64,000 bases of DNA from Persicimonas caeni (GTDB lineage: Bacteria; Myxococcota_A; Bradymonadia; Bradymonadales; Bradymonadaceae), in NCBI RefSeq assembly GCF_006517175.1, contig NZ_CP041186.1:4305074-4369073 (forward strand), written 5' to 3'. The notes under the pieces are model-generated. The model searched no databases, was not told the DNA's origin, and worked only from the letters and a program-made list of their open reading frames with translations. A program made the translations under genes and the position numbers. Shown piece after piece: positions 41,807-49,732 of the stretch. Each line of letters begins with the position of its first letter. Position 1 is the stretch's first letter.

Positions 41807-44800
41807 GCGGCCGCCAGGTCCAGACGATCCGCCCCGACGGGGCCAAGACGCTGGTGGTCTTCGGCGAGGTGCCCGATGTGGCCGACCCGACCTTCTTCGA
41901 TCCGACGCCCTGGAAGACCTACTCGTGGGACGCCAACGACTACGACTACGAGGTCGACGACGACGGAAACAGGACCGCGATCGTCGGCGGCGCCGAGGCT
42001 CACTGGGATACGCCGACGAGCGCGGTGGTCGACGCGCTGGGGCGCACGATCAAAACCGTCGAGCGCCTCGAGACTGGTGAGCAACTCGTCACCCGGACGA
42101 CCTACGACATCCGCGGCAACGTCCTCACCGTCGTCGATCCCAAGGGACGCACGGCCGCCACGCAATTCTACGACCTCGCCGACCGCAAACTCAGAAACGA
42201 GAGCATCGACGCGGGCACCTCGATCGCGGTCTTCGACGCCGTCGGCACGCCCATCGAAGCGCGCGACGAAAGAGGCGCGCTGACGCTCACCTCCGCCGAC
42301 GAGATGCTTCGCACCACCCACCAGTGGGGGCGCGACTCTTCGAGCGAGTCGGTGCGTCTGGTCGGCCGCACCATCTTCGGCCACGAGATGGCCAACCCGA
42401 CCACGACCAACCACCTCGGAAAGCCCTACCAGCACTACGACGAAGCGGGCGTGGTCACCCTCGAGGCATACGACTTCAAAGGAAACGCGCTGGCAAACAC
42501 CCGTGAGGTGATCGACCCGGGCCTGATGATCGGCGCCGTCGACGACGCCGACAGCGCCAACGGCTACGTCGTCGATACGTTTCGAGTGGACTGGACCGGC
42601 GACCTCGCCACCCGAAAGGGCGAGCTCGTCGATATTGACAACAGCCCCTATCGCACCGCCTACAAGTCGAAGTCGGTGTTCGACGCGCTCAACCGCCCAG
42701 TGCAGATGACCTTGCCGGCCGACCAGGAAGACGCCGACACTTACGGCTACGGCAAGACCATCACGCCCCAGTTCAACCGCGCAGGTGCCCTGCAGTCAGT
42801 CCAGATGTCGGGCACGAACACGCCGTCGGTCGACTACATCGCCTATAATGCGAAAGGACAACGGATTTTGGCGGCGATTGGAAACGGCGTGATGACCCGC
42901 TACGCCTACGACCCCAACGTCTTTCGCCTCAAGCGGCTGCGCAGCGAAAAGTACCACCCGGACTCGACGCCCGAGACAGGCTACACGCTTCCGACCGATG
43001 GCAGCGGCAAGAAGTACCAGGACATCGTCTACAGCTACGACGCCGTCGGAAACATCCTGTCGACCGACGAGCGGGTCTCTGAGATCGGCATCGCCGGCAC
43101 CGACACGATGGTGCGGGATTTCGCCTACGACGCGCTCTACCGGCTCATCGAAGCCACCGGCCGCGAGAGCGACGTCCTCAAGACCGACCCCTGGCAGGAC
43201 CAACTCACCGCCAAATCCAACGCCGGCTACACCGACAGCCCGCAGGACACCCGCGCCTACACCGAAACCTACGCCTACGACGACGTCGGCGGGCTGAGCC
43301 TGCTCACCCACCAATACGGCGCAGGCTCGCAGTGGACGCGCAACTACACCACCGAGACCGGCTCGAACCGCATGACCGGCATGACCGCCGGTGGCAACGC
43401 CTACACCTACGCCTACGACAGCGTCGGCAACCTGGTCCAAGAAAACACCGAGCGCCACTTCGAGTGGGATTTTGGCGGTCGCATGCGCTCCTTTCGAAAC
43501 CAGATAACCGGCAGCGCGCCCTCGGTCTTTGCCCACTACAGCTACGACGCAGGCGGCGAGCGCGTCCAGAAAGTGGTGTGCCGCGGCGCGAAGACCACCC
43601 GCACGGTCTACATCGGAGGCGTCTTCGAGCACCAGCAGGTCATCGAAAACGAGTCTGTGACCACCGAAAACCAGACGCTCCACCTGATGGACGACGCCAA
43701 GCGCGTGGCCACCTACCGCGCCGGCCCCGAGCTCGACGGCGCCGACCGCGCGAGGACCCGCTACCACCTGGGAGACCACCTGCAGTCGAGCAACGTGGTG
43801 CTGCGGCAGGTGCCGGAGAACGGGACGCTATTCGTCAACCGGGAGGAGTACCGGCCCTACGGTGAGACCGCCTTTGGAAGCTTCGAGTACAAGCGCTACC
43901 GGTTTACCGGCAAGGAGAAGGACGAGGAGAGTGGGCTGCACTACCACTCGGCGCGGTACTATGCGCCGTGGATGGCGAGGTGGACGGCGCCGGATCCGCT
44001 GGGGATGGTGGATGGGCCGAATTTGTACAGGTATGTGAGTGGGAATCCTATCAGACTTACAGATCTTGCTGGAACAAAACCTAATGTCGATGGAGGGGGC
44101 GGCTCGGGAGACTCTCAAAAGGCAACGGAATCCGATGTTCAAATGTCGGTTCCGGAAGAGAAGAATGCCTGTGAACTAGATTACTGCCCTGGAACCGTGG
44201 AGTCGACGGAAGGTGCAGGGGAAAAGCGCTCCTCGCCTCGTGCTCCGAAGTATATAGACAACTCCGTCACCTGGGCCCTTCCGTTGGTAGGCCCAGCTGT
44301 GGACGCAAGAAACAACTTCGTGGCAGCCGGGGCTGCCGCTCGCCGTCACGATGCCGAAGAGATGGCAGTACAATTTTCGCTCTATACATCGAACGTAGCG
44401 TTTGCAATCTTGGATTTTATTTCTGTGGGTACGGCAACCGCAGGAAGGACAGCGGTCAAAGGTGGTGGGAAAGCAGCCACTCGTAATGCCGTTGCGAAGG
44501 GCGGGAACGGCGCGGGAAATGTGATGATGCGTGCCGAGGCCCGGAATGTTGGCCGTGCCGCAGTTCAGGAGAGAATAACTCAGCGCGTTGACTCGAATTC
44601 AGGCTTTAAGATCACAAACACTGTAGAGGTGAGGATCGATTCTGGCGAGATGGTAACCAACGACAATCTCGCACCAATGACAAACAAGAAACACCCGTAC
44701 AACGAGTCACGAGTGCAGGATCGTGTAAGAGAATGGGAGAAGCACAAAGCTCGACAAGAAGCCACGAAGAAACAGCTTAAAAACGAGACAATGGCTCCAT

Positions 44801-45000
44801 CTGCGAGTCCGGTCTGGAGGTCACTTGATAATCACAATGCCGGAGTTAGAACTGACGGAAATTATCTTTACACTTGGGATGGTTTGCACGGAGAAATTGA
44901 AATTTTCAACATGCGAGGAGAGCATCTAGGTGCGATGGATGCCGTCACTGGGGCACAGATTCAAGGCCCAGTGGGTGGTCGTCGGATCAATGACTATTGA
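41764..45000 (+). CDS. 5'-truncated tcC copy 4 with a colicin E3-type tip
   Basis: 1,078 codons are open from an ATG in the repeat; tcC homology begins at codon ~15 (GRQVQTIRPDGAKTLVVFGE). The N-terminal TcB domains are absent. The Rhs core is complete up to DPLGMVDGPNLYRYVSGNP. The ~308-residue tip has a weakly hydrophobic helical part (WALPLVGPAVDARNNFVAAG) and ends with LYTWDGLHGEIEIFNMRGEH, LGAMDAVTGAQIQGP and GGRRI. This matches the colicin E3 cytotoxic domain, which cuts 16S rRNA in the decoding site: the WDxxHGxxE signature keeps the Asp, His and Glu known to be catalytic in E3 (Asp510, His513, Glu517), and the Arg near the end is present. It probably lacks a promoter; an immunity candidate follows after 3 bases. 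Confidence 0.85.
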   Translation: MGRWGPGAPWEASTRGRQVQTIRPDGAKTLVVFGEVPDVADPTFFDPTPWKTYSWDANDYDYEVDDDGNRTAIVGGAEAHWDTPTSAVVDALGRTIKTVERLETGEQLVTRTTYDIRGNVLTVVDPKGRTAATQFYDLADRKLRNESIDAGTSIAVFDAVGTPIEARDERGALTLTSADEMLRTTHQWGRDSSSESVRLVGRTIFGHEMANPTTTNHLGKPYQHYDEAGVVTLEAYDFKGNALANTREVIDPGLMIGAVDDADSANGYVVDTFRVDWTGDLATRKGELVDIDNSPYRTAYKSKSVFDALNRPVQMTLPADQEDADTYGYGKTITPQFNRAGALQSVQMSGTNTPSVDYIAYNAKGQRILAAIGNGVMTRYAYDPNVFRLKRLRSEKYHPDSTPETGYTLPTDGSGKKYQDIVYSYDAVGNILSTDERVSEIGIAGTDTMVRDFAYDALYRLIEATGRESDVLKTDPWQDQLTAKSNAGYTDSPQDTRAYTETYAYDDVGGLSLLTHQYGAGSQWTRNYTTETGSNRMTGMTAGGNAYTYAYDSVGNLVQENTERHFEWDFGGRMRSFRNQITGSAPSVFAHYSYDAGGERVQKVVCRGAKTTRTVYIGGVFEHQQVIENESVTTENQTLHLMDDAKRVATYRAGPELDGADRARTRYHLGDHLQSSNVVLRQVPENGTLFVNREEYRPYGETAFGSFEYKRYRFTGKEKDEESGLHYHSARYYAPWMARWTAPDPLGMVDGPNLYRYVSGNPIRLTDLAGTKPNVDGGGGSGDSQKATESDVQMSVPEEKNACELDYCPGTVESTEGAGEKRSSPRAPKYIDNSVTWALPLVGPAVDARNNFVAAGAAARRHDAEEMAVQFSLYTSNVAFAILDFISVGTATAGRTAVKGGGKAATRNAVAKGGNGAGNVMMRAEARNVGRAAVQERITQRVDSNSGFKITNTVEVRIDSGEMVTNDNLAPMTNKKHPYNESRVQDRVREWEKHKARQEATKKQLKNETMAPSASPVWRSLDNHNAGVRTDGNYLYTWDGLHGEIEIFNMRGEHLGAMDAVTGAQIQGPVGGRRINDY

Positions 45001-45003
45001 AAT

Positions 45004-45711
45004 ATGGAAAAGATTTTAGAAACACCTAATGAGATTGAGTCGTGGCTATCTTTTGTGATTTTTCAGCCGCAGGTCCAGCCACAGGCGAAGCTGCTCGCCG
45101 CCATTATTGCGCACGAAGCCAAATTGGGAGCATATCGTGGTATTCCAGAACCTTCGAGCGAACTTTCAGAGCGCTCCCAAGTAGCAACAAAAGCGGAGCT
45201 CGATGCACTTAGCCGCCAATCACTAGTTTGTTCGGTTCCGACATCTATCTTAGTGAGACTTACCAATGAAAGTAGTGATGTCATCCAGTCTTTTCTAGGA
45301 AGATTGAGTTCTTGCGGATGGCTGTACAATGTCGTGTATCGTGCGGCACCTCTTGGTGAAAAGTGGACTGTGGCCGTACTCAGACCCATCTGGGACTTTG
45401 CTCAGCTGTGGCGAGACCTTCCACAACAGCTTGAGACCTCGACTGAAGCACTCATCGTGGCTGAAGTAGCGAGGAAATGCGAAGCTTTAAACGCTAAGTC
45501 CGCTCACTATTCGGAAAAGAGCTGGTTTGAGTCGACGTGCTTGGGTGAAGAGGTTACACGCGAGACATGCAGTGAGCTTGGTGAGAGAGGCCTCTTAAGC
45601 TTGGAAGTGACAGAAACTCAGCATCTGCGTTTCGAGTTACTGGGTCTTCACACTTGGCAGTCGAACCAAAGGAAGCGAGGCGCTACAGAGTTTTTGAGTC
45701 CTTTCCGATAG
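45004..45711 (+). CDS. putative immunity protein for the E3-type tip
   Basis: A 235-aa soluble protein that starts 3 bases after the stop of tcC copy 4, so the two are co-translated. It is almost three times as long as colicin E3 immunity proteins (about 85 aa) and shows no similarity to them that I can see. It is helical, with segments resembling winged helices (TSILVRLTNESSDVIQSFLG, then ETCSELGERGLLSLEVTETQ). If it protects against an E3-type nuclease, it would be a different kind of inhibitor. The role is inferred from position. Confidence 0.55.
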   Translation: MEKILETPNEIESWLSFVIFQPQVQPQAKLLAAIIAHEAKLGAYRGIPEPSSELSERSQVATKAELDALSRQSLVCSVPTSILVRLTNESSDVIQSFLGRLSSCGWLYNVVYRAAPLGEKWTVAVLRPIWDFAQLWRDLPQQLETSTEALIVAEVARKCEALNAKSAHYSEKSWFESTCLGEEVTRETCSELGERGLLSLEVTETQHLRFELLGLHTWQSNQRKRGATEFLSPFR

Positions 45712-45754
45712 CTCCAGTTTGGCGGCTAAATCAGCGCAATTGTTGAAGTGCGTA

Positions 45755-45945
45755 TGAGAAGCACGTTCCCTGACACAGCCTCCCTACGAAGTCCATTCTA
45801 GACGGGTGAGTGTGGCTTGCGCGGGCTCACCAAATTGCACGTCAACTAAGACATCGAGCCGCCCCGACCTGATTATCAGATCGGCTCGGGGCGGTTTGCA
45901 TTCGACGAGTTTCAGCATTTCGGGCAACAGCCGCCCGTAATCGCG
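45755..45945 (+). repeat. diverged GTAAGG/terminator repeat
   Basis: A degraded core (GTATGAGAAGCACGTTCCCT) is followed by AGTCCATTCTAGACGGGTGA, CTCACCAAATTGCACGTCAA, the terminator and TTCAGCATTTCGGGCAACAG. This is the same order of blocks as at 7191-7370 and 36600-36780, with more mutations, so it is an older copy. 45946-46082 holds no recognisable gene. Confidence 0.65.
45859..45894 (+). terminator. terminator after immunity gene 4
   Basis: CCGCCCCGA (45859-45867) pairs with TCGGGGCGG (45886-45894), followed by TTT. It is a member of the repeat-borne terminator family. Confidence 0.7.
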
Positions 45946-46082
45946 CCGTTGGCATTGGAGCCTGATGCATACCTATTTGCTGCTGTTAGTGATCCTCAGA
46001 AAGCGCGTAAATATGGACAGGTCGAGTGGACAGCTCGACCACCGAGACCAGCGCGCGTGGCTGGCCTCGGCAGCGTGAGGTG

Positions 46083-46256
46083 TCAAAATGGGATGTCGTC
46101 GTGCCAGTCCTGGTCGGCCTCGATCTCCCACGGATGATAGGTCCTGCGAAGGGCCTGCTGCCACTCGATGAGCGCGTCGACGAGCCAGTCGACGAGCTCG
46201 ATGAGCATGCTCGCCTGAGGCCCAGAAAGGTGGGGCGGCACCGGGATCTTGTTCAC
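46083..46256 (-). CDS. small protein downstream of istB
   Basis: A 57-aa frame ([20 protein letters not shown] and onward) begins with a GTG that overlaps the istB stop (GTGA), showing translational coupling. It has an amphipathic helix ([20 protein letters not shown]) and an acidic tail. Small accessory frames of this kind follow istB in some IS21-family elements; its function is unknown. Confidence 0.5.
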   Translation of the reverse strand: MNKIPVPPHLSGPQASMLIELVDWLVDALIEWQQALRRTYHPWEIEADQDWHDDIPF

Positions 46257-46536
46257 TGGTCGTTCTCCTCGTCGTCTTTGCGCCGCTCCTGGCGCTCCAT
46301 TGCCTCCTTTTTTCGCCACGAGTCGCCCTCGACTTTGAGGATATCGGCGCGGTGGCACAGTCGGTCGACCAGCGCGACGGTGCAGGTCGCGTTGGGGAAG
46401 ACGGTCGTCCAGTTTTTGAAGGCCAGGTTGGTGGTCAGCGCCACCGACTTTTGGGCTTTGTAGCGCCGGTTGACGACCTCGAAGAGCAGGTCGGCAGCCT
46501 TGCTGTCGTAGGACAGGTACCCCACCTCGTCGATGC
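46253..46536 (-). pseudogene. istB: IS21-family IstB ATPase, N-terminally truncated
   Basis: The minus strand encodes the C-terminal third of Ist[21 protein letters not shown] (Walker B region), [20 protein letters not shown] and [20 protein letters not shown]. IstB is the AAA+ helper of IS21 transposition. The N-terminal part with the Walker A motif, and the istA gene, are missing. The cut lies exactly at a GTAAGG repeat (46536). It is a dead remnant. Confidence 0.85.
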
Positions 46537-46631
46537 GGTAAGGGAAGTACATTCCCCGACGAAGCCCATTGCACGCGGGTGAGCGCGGCTCGGGGTGGTT
46601 CACCACATTGCAGGTCATCTAAGACGACGAG
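46536..46631 (+). repeat. GTAAGG-repeat with conserved tail
   Basis: GGTAAGGGAAGTACATTCCC, CGACGAAGCCCATTGCACGC and GGTTCACCACATTGCAGGTC match 40453-40549 almost base for base. It truncates istB on its left and leads into a terminator on its right. Confidence 0.85.
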
Positions 46632-46669
46632 CGCCCCGAGTTGATCATCAGATCAGCTCGGGGCGTTTT
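46632..46669 (+). terminator. repeat-borne terminator
   Basis: CGCCCCGAG (46632-46640) pairs with CTCGGGGCG (46657-46665), followed by TTTT. Same element as at 40550. Confidence 0.75.
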
Positions 46670-46733
46670 GCGTGCGGCGAGCCTCATCATTGGGGGCGAA
46701 TGTCCCCTGCACGCGTGATATCCCCGCTCGGGC

Positions 46734-46895
46734 GGTCGAGATGAAAAACCCGGTCGGCCACACCACGAGCGTCACCTACGACTTGCTGCCCACCAAGACC
46801 GACGCGTCCCTCTCGACCACCAATACTACGCTGATGACTTCAGCGACCTACGGCTACCGGCTCTTCAAGCCCCTCGAGTTCACCGACACCAACGG
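46734..46895 (+). pseudogene. tcC fragment
   Basis: About 160 bases encode VEMKNPVGHTTSVTYD-LLPT and TYGYRLFKPLEFTDTNG, the tcC segment present at 26113-26283 of the intact gene, with small deletions (one GY pair missing) and substitutions (SLSTTNTTLM). It is the last Tc shard on this side and marks the right edge of the island. Confidence 0.8.
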
Positions 46896-46993
46896 TGAAG
46901 CTCACGTCCCCGGAGACCTTGCGGAGCCTCATTAACTCGAGCATAGTATGCTTGATCACGATTTTTCCCATTGGTGCAATCACTTGAGTTTAC

Positions 46994-47854
46994 ATGGACC
47001 GTAAAGCTTCTTTTATTTTCGTCTCATTTGTATCCCTGATGTGTGTCGCTACAGGCTGTAGTAATTCTTCGTCTGGCTCCGGTAGTGGCGCTGACGCGGG
47101 AGATGCATCGGACGCCGAAACAACACGAGACTCTGCATACCCCGCCGATGCGCCCCAACTCGAAGCACCGCAACAAGTTGCGATGCCTGCAGTGAATTAC
47201 GATGAGACGGCGGAGGCGTCCTTCGACCTCCAGAATGTCGGAGGGGACACGCTCATCATCAGCAAGATTGTACTGTTCGAGGAACACGGCGGCGAGTTTG
47301 ATTCGTATGTCGAATTCACTCCGGGTGACGGTTTTACAAGCAGCGATATTCTGCTCGAGCCCGATCAGAGCCACACGGTCAGCGTCGGATACACGCCGAG
47401 AGATGACATAGACGATCGGGCGATGGTCCAAGTGACGAGTAACGATCCCGTGCATCCCTTCTATGAAATCGCTGTCGAGGGTCCGCCGATCGCACCTGAA
47501 ATCGCCGTCACCCCGACGACGGTCAAGTTTGGACGAGTACCGGCACCGGGCGATACCACAGACGAGTTCCTGAGTGTCAGCAACACCGGGTCGTTCCCCC
47601 TGTGGATCAGCGACATTTACGTCTCTGGTAGTAGCCGTTTCCACCTCTCCTACCCCGATCCGAACAACCCGGGAAGCCAAAATGACAGCGACAATTGGAC
47701 TGAATACCTCTCCCCCGGTGAGAGCTTCGACGTACGGATCACGTTCGAACCTGAAGACAATCAGCCCGAAACCGGCGAACTCGTCATCGAAAGCGACGAC
47801 CCGGATGAAGAGCAAGTGGTCGTCGATCTGCGGGCCAATTCGGATGGAAGCTAA
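46994..47854 (+). CDS. lipoprotein with ASH-type beta-sandwich repeats
   Basis: A 286-aa protein with a signal peptide and lipobox (CVATGCSN), then a Ser/Gly/Asp linker. Two repeated beta-sandwich units follow: ~60-165 (ASFDLQNVGGDTLIISKIVL up to DPVHPFYEIAVEG) and ~170-285 (EFLSVSNTGSFPLWISDIYV up to DDPDEEQVVVDL). The pattern of N-x-G, a W/L-I-x-x-I strand and a late SNDP/SDDP is that of ASH/choice-of-anchor D domains common on the surface of myxobacteria-like organisms. Probably surface-exposed; binding partner unknown. It is single-copy with no operon partner. Confidence 0.7.
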   Translation: MDRKASFIFVSFVSLMCVATGCSNSSSGSGSGADAGDASDAETTRDSAYPADAPQLEAPQQVAMPAVNYDETAEASFDLQNVGGDTLIISKIVLFEEHGGEFDSYVEFTPGDGFTSSDILLEPDQSHTVSVGYTPRDDIDDRAMVQVTSNDPVHPFYEIAVEGPPIAPEIAVTPTTVKFGRVPAPGDTTDEFLSVSNTGSFPLWISDIYVSGSSRFHLSYPDPNNPGSQNDSDNWTEYLSPGESFDVRITFEPEDNQPETGELVIESDDPDEEQVVVDLRANSDGS

Positions 47855-47905
47855 GTGGTAACGACCCGCCGTGCATACGGGTGTGCCCACCGCCGCTTTT
47901 TGAAG

Positions 47906-47990
47906 CTGAGCACCGGGTCCGGCCACTTCTGCGCCGCGACCACCTCCGGCCGCGTGGAGTGCTGGGGGGACAACTACCACGGTGAAGCGG
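47906..47990 (+). pseudogene. remnant of an RCC1-repeat protein
   Basis: About 28 codons (LSTGSGHFCAATTSGRVECW, then GDNYHGEA) form one RCC1-type propeller blade with its typical HxCAxxxxGxVxCWG pattern. No start or further blades are present, so it is a gene shard at the border of the phage-like module. Confidence 0.6.
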
Positions 47991-48030
47991 ACTCGCCGTC
48001 CCCCCTGACGCTCGAGTCGCGCGCGTCGAG

Positions 48031-48366
48031 CTACAGCCTGACCAGGTCGACCCACACCGCCAACTGGCCACGCGCTTCGGCGGCGGCGATCGCGCAGATC
48101 GCCGCCTCGATGCCGTCGGCCTCGGTGGTGTCGACGCGTGCGCCCGTCGGCAGGTGGACGAAGTGCCACTCGCCCAGCTCGGTGGTGACCCAGTCGGCAG
48201 TGCGGGCGAGATAGGCGTGCAACTGCGCGGGGGTGACCATCCGGGCGTGCTCGGCGACGATGTCGCCGCGCTTGAGCAGCTCGAGGCGCGCCAGCGTCTC
48301 GGGCATCGTCTGCCGGACGAGCTCGAGCTGACGGCGAAGCTCGGCGGCCGGTGTATCGTCGCTCAT
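48031..48366 (-). CDS. hypothetical phage-module protein
   Basis: A 111-aa protein (MSDDTPAAELRRQLELVRQT...), mostly helical, ending in a short beta/alpha segment (IEAAICAIAAAEARGQLAVW). Its ATG overlaps the stop of 48363-48545 (ATGA). It is the last gene of the leftward operon with the exonuclease and annealing genes. No family recognised. Confidence 0.6.
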   Translation of the reverse strand: MSDDTPAAELRRQLELVRQTMPETLARLELLKRGDIVAEHARMVTPAQLHAYLARTADWVTTELGEWHFVHLPTGARVDTTEADGIEAAICAIAAAEARGQLAVWVDLVRL

Positions 48367-48545
48367 GACTCTTCCTCCTCGGCCGGTTTGATAGTGAAGC
48401 CGTAGCGCAGGTTCTGGCGCAGGGGGCGGTCGGCGCGAATCGCGTCGACCACCTCGCAGGCCTTCTCCCAGGTGGGGCGGACCGTGACCTGTTCGGTCTG
48501 TCCGGTCAGCGTGTCCTCTTCGATTACTTCGTACTGCGTACTCAC
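48363..48545 (-). CDS. small hypothetical protein
   Basis: A 60-aa protein from a GTG (VSTQYEVIEEDTLTGQTEQV...), ending in a beta hairpin and acidic tail (YGFTIKPAEEEES). It lies between the exonuclease gene (41 bases upstream) and 48031-48366 (overlapping). Function unknown; early phage operons often carry such small proteins. Confidence 0.5.
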   Translation of the reverse strand: MSTQYEVIEEDTLTGQTEQVTVRPTWEKACEVVDAIRADRPLRQNLRYGFTIKPAEEEES

Positions 48546-48586
48546 TGCTATCTCGTGTGCTTGCTTTGGTGTGGGGAGCTTCGTGC

Positions 48587-49669
48587 TCAGAAGTCGACAA
48601 CGCCGCTGTCGCCGGAGAGGTACGGATTCCAAAAGGCGTGGGTGCCGCGGTCGATCCAGGTGGCATGGTGCTCGCCGATGACCACCCGCTTGGGGCGCTC
48701 GTCGAGCAGGGCGACGGCTTGGTCGATGGCGCGGCGAAGCTCGCGGCGAGCGGCCTTCAGCGCCTTGTCGGCGGTGCCGCCGACGCTGGCCTGGGTGGGG
48801 ACTTCGAGCCCCTCGGCGTCCAGAAACTCTCGGACCTTGGCGTCGTAGCGCGACTGCAGACGGGCGTACTCCACGCAGGCGGCGTGCACCTGGGGCGCTT
48901 CGGTCAGGTCGACCGTGCCGGCAGGGTCGGCCTCGATGGGAGTGACCTGCATGTCGACGAACGCCCAGAAGCGGCGCTCGCGCATGAGCATGCGCTCGAT
49001 GAGCGCGTCGTCGCGCTCGAAGATCCAGGTGTGGATCTCGCCTGCGTCGAGCAGCCAATCGACCAGGGCGGCGTCGACCTCGGCCGGGTCGGCCTGGGGC
49101 ATGCTGCTGCCCAGGCGGTCGCGCAGGCCGGGCAGCAGCGCGCGGTCGACCGGGCAGATGAATTGGCGCAGCCGCACCCGGCGAGCGCCGGTGACGAAGA
49201 GTTGGTGTTGGCACTGCACGTAGTGCGCCGTGGGGACCGACTTCCACGCCTGGGAGGTCGTCTTGTACGCCTCGATGACGTCCGCGGCGGGGTCGTAGGC
49301 GCCGATATTGGTGATCGCGCGGCTCCAGCGCGTCGACTGGAGGATGCCCAGCTCGGCGCCGGGCACGAGGTCGATGTCGTCTTCGGCCTCGCACCAGCGG
49401 CGAAGGTGCGGCGTGAACCAGCGGCCGAAGTCGGCGTAGTCGTCGAGCCAGGGTTGTCGGCGCGGCTCCTCGCCGAGCTTGGTGCGCCAGATGTCCTCGG
49501 CGCTCGCGTGCGCCGAAAGCCCGAGGATGGCGGGCACGTCCGAGGAGCCGACGCCCCGGGCGCGAAGCGCGTGCCACTGCTCGGAGTAGCGCGGGGCGGT
49601 ACTCATGGTGCGGCAGTCGCGAGGGGGAAGCGGGCGGCTCTCGAAAGGGGTTGCTGTCGCGGTGGTCAT
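48587..49669 (-). CDS. YqaJ-like exonuclease, possibly degenerate
   Basis: A 360-aa protein with the YqaJ/lambda-exonuclease pattern: RARGVGSSDVPAILGLSAHA near the N-terminus, an aromatic-rich helix (DFGRWFTPHLRRWCEAEDDI), the catalytic-type strand EAYKTTSQAW, and YVQCQHQLFVTGARRVRL. Such nucleases resect dsDNA ends for single-strand annealing recombination. In the usual G-x-x-x-E helix an acidic residue is not in the expected place, so activity is uncertain. The C-terminal ~120 residues are helical (RELRRAIDQAVALLDERPKR). I chose the ATG at 49669, with AGGA upstream, over 49606. Its partner is probably the ERF-like gene upstream. Confidence 0.65.
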   Translation of the reverse strand: MTTATATPFESRPLPPRDCRTMSTAPRYSEQWHALRARGVGSSDVPAILGLSAHASAEDIWRTKLGEEPRRQPWLDDYADFGRWFTPHLRRWCEAEDDIDLVPGAELGILQSTRWSRAITNIGAYDPAADVIEAYKTTSQAWKSVPTAHYVQCQHQLFVTGARRVRLRQFICPVDRALLPGLRDRLGSSMPQADPAEVDAALVDWLLDAGEIHTWIFERDDALIERMLMRERRFWAFVDMQVTPIEADPAGTVDLTEAPQVHAACVEYARLQSRYDAKVREFLDAEGLEVPTQASVGGTADKALKAARRELRRAIDQAVALLDERPKRVVIGEHHATWIDRGTHAFWNPYLSGDSGVVDF

Positions 49670-49732
49670 GGGTCTGTCCTGTGTGTCTGGTTGATGGTTA
49701 TGAATCTTCGGTTCGATGGTGTGTTGGGGGGC

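Noticed and set aside
30977..46669. Regularly recurring hairpins considered as CRISPR-like repeats
   Set aside because: Spacing is 0.8-5.7 kb with genes between, no spacer array and no cas genes; they behave as terminators.
47855..48214. 119-codon frame containing the RCC1-like blade, considered as a complete gene
   Set aside because: Only ~28 codons match the RCC1 pattern; the remainder is antisense to 48031-48366.
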